From contig LLEY01000097.1 of the NCBI GenBank assembly GCA_001414485.1, positions 124,001-188,000 of the forward strand: a stretch of DNA of 64,000 nucleotides. The letters run 5' to 3'. Source of the stretch: Calycina herbarum (taxonomy: Eukaryota; Ascomycota; Leotiomycetes; Helotiales; Pezizellaceae). Positions 24,402-31,482 of the stretch are shown in pieces. Under the pieces are notes generated by a model. It did not search any database, had not been told where the DNA came from, and saw nothing but the letters and a program-made list of their open reading frames with translations. The first letter of the stretch is position 1. Each line of letters opens with the position of its first letter. Position numbers and translations under genes: made by a program.

Positions 24402-25653
24402 GCTCTACCTACGCAAGAGCCTCTACAACGCTTTTCCCTTGTGTTTCGCCTCCCAAGTTCGGAAGAGAGGAGGACAAATTCTCTCTATCCACGTCTCTCT
24501 TACAGTTTGCTCCTTAAGCCTACAAATAGCCAACCAGCCAGCTGCACTCTATGCTCTCTTGTAGACCGACATGCGCCTCCGTCCTCTCGGGCCATATAGA
24601 CAGTGTTATATAGAGCAATGAATCACTATCCTCCTTCTATCGCTGCTATTATATGCCTCGCCCTAGGGGTTTGACCCCCCTTCGCGATACCCTGCCACAT
24701 CTCTACTACTCTAGCAGGGCCGACCATGCCTCGTAGGATTTACGTAGAGCATACCCCTAGCTAGGCAGTATACTCTATGTGTTTCCATCCTACTAACCAA
24801 AGCGAAGCTTCTGTTTTCCCTACATGCTTCTAATCCCCAGCTTTCTGTCAGCCCAGTCCCTAAGCCCCGTTTGTACAAAGTGAGCCGGCATTTCTGTCTT
24901 ATATGTTATAGAATCGCGTTTCTAGGCGTATAAGCAAAGAGAGGGCTAGTATCGTATCTGTAGATGATTCGTAAATTGTCTTTGGGCCTATATCTACAGC
25001 GGTTCTTCCCTGCCTATATCGAGCCCTTCTTAAGAGCGCCCTCCTACGTTAGTAGAAGGGTCGAGAGAAGAGGAGAGATCTCTATCTAAACCATTTCCCT
25101 CTATCTATCCCTCTCCGCTTGTATAAGATCCTAGCTCTTCACCGTCCCTTTTAGGCTTATCTACCTATATAGAACATAACCCTCCTTTACACTCCCTTCT
25201 TTAACAGACGCTCTGTTTTCTTCTTCGTATAGGTCGACCGTCGTAGAGGGAAGGCTGTATTCATTAGTTCTATGGCAGGAACCTATACTAACTAACATGC
25301 CCCTATTTTTGCCGATCGTAAAAACTCTGCAAATGCCGCCCCAGAGGTGCCCTATCCGCCTAATGTAGTCAGTGCTACTTAGAAATCCGACCGCGTAGAT
25401 GTCGAAGATGTGCCTAGTCGCAAGGCAGGGAATCGGACGGTTAGGTGGTTTTTAAATACCAGTAGCGTTGGCTGCCATTCCTCTGTTCTAGTGAGGCTAC
25501 GTCGCGATACCCTCGCTAGATCACCACAACGCCCTCCACCAGCTCCAACTGAGTTGCGAGAGTATCTCTTAGGCTCTAGGATCATATTGCTTTCGCTCAA
25601 TTCCAGGTTCGTAGCCAGCGCCACGGACAGGCAGAGATTTCGACTTTGCTGGC
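24402..25653 (-). mobile_element. LINE 5' region / ORF1 area
   Basis: GC-richer sequence between the endonuclease and the 5' end of the LINE. Two overlapping ~80-codon open frames on opposite strands (25379-25624 minus, 25410-25658 plus) show no motif I recognise, and no zinc-knuckle ORF1 can be made out. Assigned to the LINE because it lies inside the 15-bp TSD. Confidence 0.6.
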
Positions 25654-25668
25654 CTTAGGACATTTATA

Positions 25669-26386
25669 ATAACTAAGGAACTTACGACTAGACAATTAGC
25701 TAAATAGTTAGAAATATTAAGAAGATTTAATATTATTATTCAACATATAAAAGGAACGTTAAATACTTAAGCTAATACTCTTAGCTAAAAACCTAGATAC
25801 GAGAGAAACAAAGAGTATAAAAAGGTTATAATCTTAAAAACTCTTAAGAATAAAGACTTAGTATCTACTATATATAAAATTATAGTAATAAACGACATTT
25901 AGATAGATAAAATTTAAAATATATATAAAGGTTATAACTAGTATATAAAAGGAAAGTTATAGGTCCCTAGCTTATATATAAAGGAATTTAATATAAGAAT
26001 ACTATACTACGTCTACTTATAACTACTAAGGAATTCGTAGAACCCTCTAGAGAATAAGATAATACTACTATATTAATCGATTATCCGCGATAGTTAAAGA
26101 AGTAATAGTAGAATATAATACCTATACTAGGAATAAGGCTTCCTACTATACTTCTTATAGACAGATGAATACTACTCTAATACCACAGATACCTTAGAAA
26201 TTAATATCTATAGATTTTATTATTAAACTACTAAAATCTAAAGACCTAATAATAGAAGTTAAGTATAACTCGATCCTAGTTATTATAGAACGACTTATAA
26301 AGTATATAATTCTAATAGTATATATAAAGTTAAGTATAGCTAAGGAATTAGCATTTATATTCCTTAGAGAAGTAGTCTTAAGATAT
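25669..26386 (+). pseudogene. Copy A pol part 2: RNase H end and integrase start (RIP-degraded)
   Basis: It resumes pol after the LINE with TTKELTTRQLAKQLEILRR, then FNIIIQHIKGTLNT (end of RNase H). It runs through the integrase zinc-binding region into the integrase core (ISIDFIIKLLKSKDLIIEV, first catalytic Asp; LIKYIILIVYIKL), and is cut by element D inside the core near LREVVLRY. Confidence 0.75.
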
Positions 26387-26579
26387 TGTGACAGACGTGC
26401 TTCAGTAGACAAAGGCAGAACAAACAACACTCTATTCTTAGGACAAAAGACGAGGAGAGCAGAAGAGCTCGAGAGAACCGGGAACTAAATACAAGTCATC
26501 CGCGCTAGTGCGTACGCTAGTACTAGCGTGCATCTAAGCGAACATGTGACATCCAGCCTTCGTGACTATAACCGTCACA
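26387..26579 (-). repeat. 3' LTR of element D
   Basis: 193 bp, identical by eye to 27904-28096. It includes a CGCTAGTACTAGCG palindromic block and ends AACCGTCACA on the plus strand. Confidence 0.9.
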
Positions 26580-26593
26580 CTACCCCCCCCTTT
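26580..26593 (-). other. Polypurine tract of element D
   Basis: CTACCCCCCCCTTT on the plus strand reads AAAGGGGGGGGTAG on the minus strand, directly before the 3' LTR. This is the usual plus-strand DNA primer position. Confidence 0.8.
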
Positions 26594-26632
26594 AAAAAGA
26601 GCTCGCCCCGAGCGTTGAAAATTCCGAATTAA

Positions 26633-27700
26633 CTAACTATGAAAAATACCCTTTTGCCAAGCATCGGGATGGTCTGGATCGTCTGAATCCACTTCGTAAT
26701 CATCGTCATTAATAGCGGCTATAACTACCCTGCCTGGGTCTGTCATATGTCTTCCTGGTCTTGCTACCTGCTTTCGTACTGGCGAACGTCCTGGTTTTGG
26801 CGAATACGGACGTAATTTGCAATCGTTAACCCAGTGTTCCAAAGAGCCACATCGTACACATCTGCCTTCAGTTCTATATTGGTCTCTACGTTTAGGAGAA
26901 ATAGAACGTGCTCGTGGTGGTGGTGAAGAGGATGTTTCGATGGTATTGATGCTAATAGCATTTAGGTCCATTGGTTCGCTGTGGTGGTTGACGTTACCAG
27001 AGGAGTGGGATTGAAAAGGCGGCATAGAAGAAGAAGAAGAGCGACCAGCTAATTGCTGAACGACGCGTATAAATGCAGGGTAATCGCGAGGCAGATTAAG
27101 CTGTTGAGAAAGGCGTCCGCGAAGAGTAGAACTAAGGCCATTCCTAAAAGTGGAGATCTTATTAACATCTGGCCAGTCCTGTCCTCTTGCTTCGTAAAGG
27201 ATGCGCTCAAACTTGGCGATGTAAGCAGGGATCGAGTCGGCATTCTGCTTAAGAGCGTAAAGCTTGTCTTCAGCCTCTTGAACCTTGTTTGGATTGTCGT
27301 ACACACGTGCGAGTTGCTCGAGAATTGTCTGGCAGTCCCAACTTTGCGTATGTTCAGCTTGAGAGAGTTGCGGGAGGACCATGGCTTGAACGTGAGAGTC
27401 AAGGTTAAGGTAGACGTAATAGAATTGTGCTGTAGCGTCTCCTATTGCTGTGCCGTCGACTCGTAGCTTTGCTTGGATAGATGGAAGCCAAGTGTCGAAC
27501 TTGTGTGTTTGACCAGTGAATTTGTCTGGATCTGGAAGAGAGGCTTTTGGCTTGGCGGTCGCTTTTGTAGATGATCGAAGTAAGTGAATCTCGTCGCGCT
27601 GTGAGGTAATTTCGTCCCGTTGTAAGTCGATTTCGTTGCGCTGACGCTGGACTTCGGCTTGCAACTCGGCAATAGCGGACTGAACTTGAAGAGGATCCAT
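26633..27700 (-). CDS. Gag protein of element D (intact)
   Basis: 355 codons, no stop and no RIP damage. Residues about 1-45 form a coiled coil with repeated QRDEI heptads (QRNEIDLQRDEITSQRDEI). Residues ~55-235 are a Ty3/gypsy-type retrotransposon Gag domain (PDPDKFTGQTHKFDTWLPSI; FYYVYLNLDSHVQAMVLPQL; ESIPAY-like AYIAKFERILYEA). A single CCHC zinc knuckle CVRCGSLEHWVNDC lies near residue 290, followed by a basic stretch and an acidic end (DDDYEVDSDDPDHPDAW). The expected role is particle assembly and packaging of its own RNA. The start codon at 27700 lies about 200 bp behind the 5' LTR. Many minus- and plus-frame ORFs overlapping it are shadows. Confidence 0.88.
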   Translation of the reverse strand: MDPLQVQSAIAELQAEVQRQRNEIDLQRDEITSQRDEIHLLRSSTKATAKPKASLPDPDKFTGQTHKFDTWLPSIQAKLRVDGTAIGDATAQFYYVYLNLDSHVQAMVLPQLSQAEHTQSWDCQTILEQLARVYDNPNKVQEAEDKLYALKQNADSIPAYIAKFERILYEARGQDWPDVNKISTFRNGLSSTLRGRLSQQLNLPRDYPAFIRVVQQLAGRSSSSSMPPFQSHSSGNVNHHSEPMDLNAISINTIETSSSPPPRARSISPKRRDQYRTEGRCVRCGSLEHWVNDCKLRPYSPKPGRSPVRKQVARPGRHMTDPGRVVIAAINDDDYEVDSDDPDHPDAWQKGIFHS

Positions 27701-27903
27701 CGTAAAGAATGGAAAAGAAGAAAGAAGGTTTCGTGGAATTCGTACTTAGACGTGTACTGTGGACGTGTTCTTGCGCACAAGATAAGTGGTGAATCGTGGG
27801 TATTCGTGGAATTGAGGAACGTAAGATCAAGGACCTGGAATCGTGGACATAAACGTGGACGTGGACCTGGGATTACTTAGCCTCAACTAAGGGTCTTTTG
27901 TAA

Positions 27904-28096
27904 TGTGACAGACGTGCTTCAGTAGACAAAGGCAGAACAAACAACACTCTATTCTTAGGACAAAAGACGAGGAGAGCAGAAGAGCTCGAGAGAACCGGGA
28001 ACTAAATACAAGTCATCCGCGCTAGTGCGTACGCTAGTACTAGCGTGCATCTAAGCGAACATGTGACATCCAGCCTTCGTGACTATAACCGTCACA
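27904..28096 (-). repeat. 5' LTR of element D
   Basis: 193 bp, identical by eye to the other LTR. It is followed by the TSD GATAT. Confidence 0.9.
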
Positions 28097-28101
28097 GATA
28101 T

Positions 28102-28975
28102 AGACTACCTAAAGAAATACTCTTAGATAGAGATAAGCTCTTTACCTTAAAATTTTAGATCGCTCTTATAAAATAATTAAGTACGAAGAGAAAGCTTTCT
28201 ACAGCCTTTTACTCTTAAATAAATAGAAGAAATAAACAGATAAATTAAATAGTTAAAACATACCTTTATTATTATATAAACTACTAGTAAAACAACTAGG
28301 TAGAACTGCTACTCTTAGCACAGTTTACCTACAACAGTTCAGTAACAGAAACGACACTTATTACGCTATTCTATACTAACTTTAGATATGAATTATTAGT
28401 ATACCGAGAACCACTATCTACAACTATCGACAACTAACTTGCTCGTGTTTAAGTCTTAGAAATCAAGAATCTATATAAGGAACTTATAAAGGACCTGTAA
28501 TTTATAGTAGAGAGAAACGCGTACTACTATAACAAACGACGTAGTTAGGAGCCAACGCTAAAAGAGAGAGATAAAGTCTACTTAGTATAGAAAAACATCG
28601 ACATAAAAAGACTAAGTAATAAATTAGATTATAAAAAACTTAGACTATTTAAAATTAAACAAGTTAAAGGACCTTTAAATTATAAATTAGCACTACTAAA
28701 GATAATAAACATCTACCTAGTATTCTATATATCCTTACTCGAACCAGTACTACTAAGAGCACTACTAGCCCTATTTATAGAAATTCAACTAGTTAATCTA
28801 AATACTAAATATAAAGTCGAAAGGATTCTTAACTATAAGATTATTAGAGGTAAGATTAAGTATTTAATTAAATAGTTAGATTACCTATATTTAGAAAACA
28901 CTTAAGAACCTAGAAAAAACATTAACTAGTACTTAGAGGAACTTTAAGACTTCTACTATTAAAACCTAGGGTTAC
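28102..28975 (+). pseudogene. Copy A pol part 3: integrase end and chromodomain (RIP-degraded)
   Basis: It picks up directly after element D (YRLPKEILLDRDKLFTLKF = second half of the integrase core). It continues through QFTYNSSVTETT and REPLSTT and the C-terminal SH3-like part (LKERDKVYLV; KLRLFKIKQVKGPLNYKLAL). It ends in a chromodomain (KYKVERILNYKIIRGKIKYL), so family 1 is a chromovirus. It is broken by TAG/TAA. Confidence 0.75.
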
Positions 28976-29476
28976 CTACATTAGATAATCAATAGAGAAA
29001 GCATCGAGGAAACCAGGATCGAGATCTAGGTCGAAAGCAGGGTTAGAAGCGGTAGGGGTAGGGTAGGCGGCTAGCCTGGCAGCCTCCTCTCTCCTTTCCT
29101 TCTCTTCTTTTTCTTTTTCCTCCTTCTCCTTAGCCTTATCTAGCTCCTAAAGGGTACTAAGTCTATAACAAAGCATTTATTATTCTCGTTCGTCAAGGAG
29201 ACGTTGCTACGCTCGAAGACAGAGAACCTTTAACATTGCTTCTTATTAGGCCCGAAAGGCTTTTTCTTAAGCCTAATAGGCTGTCTCTTCCTCGACCTGT
29301 AGACGGCGTTTCTACGCGTTAAGAGATTCCTACTTAAAAGTTAAGAGTATTCGATTTTACTCCTTAATATTATAAGTTTTACCCTTCCTAGTATACTTAG
29401 AACATTTGTTACCCCTAGTAATAGATATACATCAACGGCCGGACGTAGAGGTAAGACAGCGAGTATAAGAGGACAT
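28976..29476 (-). pseudogene. Conserved antisense ORF of family 1, copy A
   Basis: On the minus strand an ATG at 29476 opens a frame of 166 codons ending at 28976, with about a dozen TAG/TAA/TGA codons at likely Gln/Trp sites and no frameshift. It opens with MSSYTRCLTSTSGR and has a Cys pattern (GNKCSKYTRKGKTYN, likely CxxC-x6-C before G-to-A changes), a Gln/Glu-rich helical middle, the charged coiled coil DKAKEKEEKEKEEKERREEA, and the tail AARLAAYPTPTASNP. It matches the antisense ORF of copy B in order and tail. The region is more GC-rich than pol. No known function. Confidence 0.6.
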
Positions 29477-29639
29477 TTCAGATCCTACTTAATCGATACA
29501 GAGGGCGTTATTAATACGATTTTATTTTAGTTTGTCTTTTATAGATAGTGTTATTAAAAATATTATAGCAAGAGAAGGCCGCTAGCCTTCTGACGGTATT
29601 TCTTAGGTTGTACTTAAGCGTAGGGACACGCTAGGCTAA

Positions 29640-29650
29640 GAAGGGGATAG
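29640..29650 (+). other. Polypurine tract of copy A
   Basis: GAAGGGGATAG lies directly before the 3' LTR at 29651. The same tract is found in copy B. Confidence 0.75.
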
Positions 29651-30080
29651 TATTACGAATCACGTATAAGTATATAACGAGTAAAGACTAGGCAGTGCCC
29701 TAACAGGTTAAGCACTATCGGAAACTCTTATAAGAAGAAGGATCCTTAGAATAGCTAAGTAATCTATAGATTTCTTTTAAGATATTACGTAACCTAGTCG
29801 ACTAAGTCGCTTAAGTCGCCTATTGACTAAAGCAATCAGGGCGAGCGACTAGAGCAATTAGAACGGAGGACTATAGTTCTATATAAGACTGGCACGTCTG
29901 CTATTAGATAGGAGCCTCGTGCTCAACTTTAGTTATTAATCTTATCATCTTATTTAACATCTTTAATATAAGTAACGAGTTCACTTCTAAGTGAACAACC
30001 CAGCGCATCTATACTTCTTACCTGCATACCAACCTTCGAGACTTAGTCACCTTTGTTTAGTTCGTTTAAGTTTCGTTATA
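29651..30080 (+). repeat. 3' LTR of copy A
   Basis: 430 bp, the partner of 2960-3389. It is followed by the TSD TCTTG at 30081-30085. Confidence 0.85.
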
Positions 30081-30085
30081 TCTTG

Positions 30086-31260
30086 CCTCTCTTTCTAGGA
30101 TTATCAATTACCTTGCTTATATATAATTGCCTATTGCCGGTATCTTACTATCGACGTCGTCTAATTCTTCTACTATAGCTATTTACTCTTGAATTATTGA
30201 TTAATATATAGTACTATATTTAAGCTATTTCTTGCGATTAATAACCTTAAAGCAACCCCTAGTATTTTACTACCACTGAGAGAGCGCTATGTAGGACGAC
30301 TAAAGAAGGCACGTATCCGCCGAGAATATCGACTTTTAAATCGGAAGTGCTATAATTGCTGAGAAGTTAGTTATAATTTAAGAACATGTACTAGAGTGCC
30401 ATCTGCTTACGGGCGTGCGTAGAAGGCAAAAGAGGCTTAATTTATTAATAGGAGTGATAGTAACTTAAGCGACGACGAGTTCGTAGATTAGGAGGTCTTT
30501 CTTAAGGGTATTAATAATAGGGAGGAACCTACTACTTGAATAAGGATTACTGCTTATCGCCGAAGCCGAGTTTTAACATTACTTAAGGAGGATTTGGATA
30601 CCGAGGATGAAGAAGGGGTATAAGATGAATTTAATAGCTTCTTAGAGAGCGAGGAAGAGGACTTTTTTAGCGAATCTATTCGTATTTAACGAGAGGAGCC
30701 ATTTAAGCTTAACGAGGCCTTAATTATAAGTGAGAGCGACGATAGCGAGGCTAAGCTGATTATAGATCGCGTATAACAACGATTTAATACTACTAGCGGT
30801 AGAGGGATTAACGAGCGATTTATTAGGCTAGGAATCTTCCTAGAAGTTTTAAATAGGTAGGGTAATATTAAGAAGCGACAAGCAGGGGTAAGTTAGGGTA
30901 TAATTGATGGATATTGGTGCTATACTAATCGAGAGGCTACTATAGATGCTGAAGGGCGTCGACTTACGCCTAGTATATTAGATCAATTGTATAGCGTTGG
31001 AGAGGTTATTAAGTAAGAGGCTCCGTAGGATGAGGCTGATGAAGCAGCATCTTAGGGCGAGAATAGTATAGGCAGTGTTATTCAAGTTCTAGAAGAAATT
31101 GAGGGTGGAATTAATACTCAAATCGACGATCCTGAGCCTTAAGGAGTTAATTTGAGTACTAAAAGTCAGAGCTATAAGCGAAAGGATTAGAGTATTCCAC
31201 CTAAAGAGGGATCTCGTAAAAGCTTACGAAGTAAGAATTAGTACCTTATAGGTAGTGTAG
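30086..31260 (+). pseudogene. MULE transposase, C-terminal part (RIP-degraded)
   Basis: Continues the SWIM zinc finger begun at 2959: CLSFxDYQLPCLYIIAYCRY. This is followed by a zinc knuckle near 30345-30380 (RKCYNCxEVSYNLRTC) and a long acidic, low-complexity tail (EDEEG, ESEEEDFF). Stops mostly replace Gln/Trp codons. It belongs with 1540-2959. Confidence 0.75.
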
Positions 31261-31335
31261 AAATATGTAAATTTGCTTTCTTCATTGATTTCTTAGTGTT
31301 TTAGTATAAGTAAAAGAATGAGTGAAAAAAATGTC

Positions 31336-31473
31336 TTAACTAACTGAAATGTCCCTTAATTTGTGACTAAAATGTCCCTTAAAAATTTAGGGGATAAATT
31401 AGGTATAAATCGAAGATTGAAGGGACATTTTAGGTATAAAAAATTAATTAAGGGACAAAATTGTTAATTACCG
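31336..31473 (-). repeat. Right terminal inverted repeat of the MULE
   Basis: Inverted copy of 1163-1300. It ends TTAATTACCG and is followed by the 9-bp flank TTTTTTTAG. Confidence 0.85.
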
Positions 31474-31482
31474 TTTTTTTAG

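Larger units (their letters stand above)
13667..25653 (-). mobile_element. Tad/I-like LINE (non-LTR retrotransposon), split by copy B
   Basis: It is flanked by a 15-bp duplication (CTTAGGACATTTATA at 13652-13666 and 25654-25668), the long TSD type made by target-primed reverse transcription. The left end has a (TTA)n run just after the TSD, which is the (TAA)n-type 3' tail on the minus strand. Own sequence is about 4.7 kb: 25653-21391 and 14106-13667; copy B lies in between. It encodes an endonuclease (24401-24078) and a reverse transcriptase (about 24077-21420). It is clearly more GC-rich and less RIP-damaged than the retrotransposons around it. Confidence 0.85.
26387..28096 (-). mobile_element. 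Gag-only non-autonomous LTR retrotransposon D
   Basis: 1,710 bp in all. Two 193-bp LTRs (26387-26579, 27904-28096) look identical base for base, with TG...CA ends and a perfect TSD GATAT (26382-26386, 28097-28101). On the minus strand the order is 5' LTR, leader, one 355-codon gag ORF, a polypurine tract (AAAGGGGGGGGTAG, 26593-26580), 3' LTR. There is no protease, RT, RNase H or integrase and no room for them. Base composition is normal and the ORF is intact although it sits inside heavily RIP-damaged copy A. It must be mobilised by another element's enzymes. Confidence 0.9.
2960..30080 (+). mobile_element. Ty3/gypsy LTR retrotransposon copy A (family 1), nested in the MULE
   Basis: LTRs of 430 bp lie at 2960-3389 and 29651-30080, with TSD TCTTG at 2955-2959 and 30081-30085. 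Ends are TG...CA with RIP changes (TATTACG...GTTATA). Own sequence is about 7.3 kb, in pieces: gag 3390-4388, a gag/pol link 4586-4700, pol 10625-13666, 25669-26386 and 28102-28975, an antisense ORF 28976-29476, and a polypurine tract at 29640-29650. Four insertions sit inside it: a solo LTR, element C, a LINE that carries copy B, and element D. Gag-pol order is gag, protease, RT-RNase H, integrase, chromodomain. All sense frames are RIP-broken. Confidence 0.88.
1163..31473 (+). mobile_element. Hop-like Mutator-like DNA transposon (MULE), outermost host of the nested island
   Basis: Both ends carry the same ~138-bp terminal inverted repeat (1163-1300 and 31336-31473), starting CGGTAATT and containing repeated GGGACATTTTAG blocks; differences between the two are mainly C/T or G/A. 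The flanks show a likely 9-bp target duplication, ATTTTTTAG at 1154-1162 and TTTTTTTAG at 31474-31482 (one mismatch), the size expected for Mutator-like elements. Own sequence is about 3.2 kb: 1163-2959 plus 30081-31473; the other ~27 kb is copy A and what it contains. It codes a RIP-broken MULE transposase with a SWIM zinc finger and C-terminal zinc knuckle, as in fungal Hop elements. Confidence 0.85.

Noticed and set aside
25379..25658. Two ~80-codon overlapping ORFs on opposite strands
   Set aside because: No motif and inside the LINE boundaries; overlapping complementary open frames are expected in GC-richer sequence.
26764..27880. Several 60-140 codon ORFs on both strands over element D
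   Set aside because: They are shadows of the 355-codon Gag frame, which alone has a Gag domain and a zinc knuckle.
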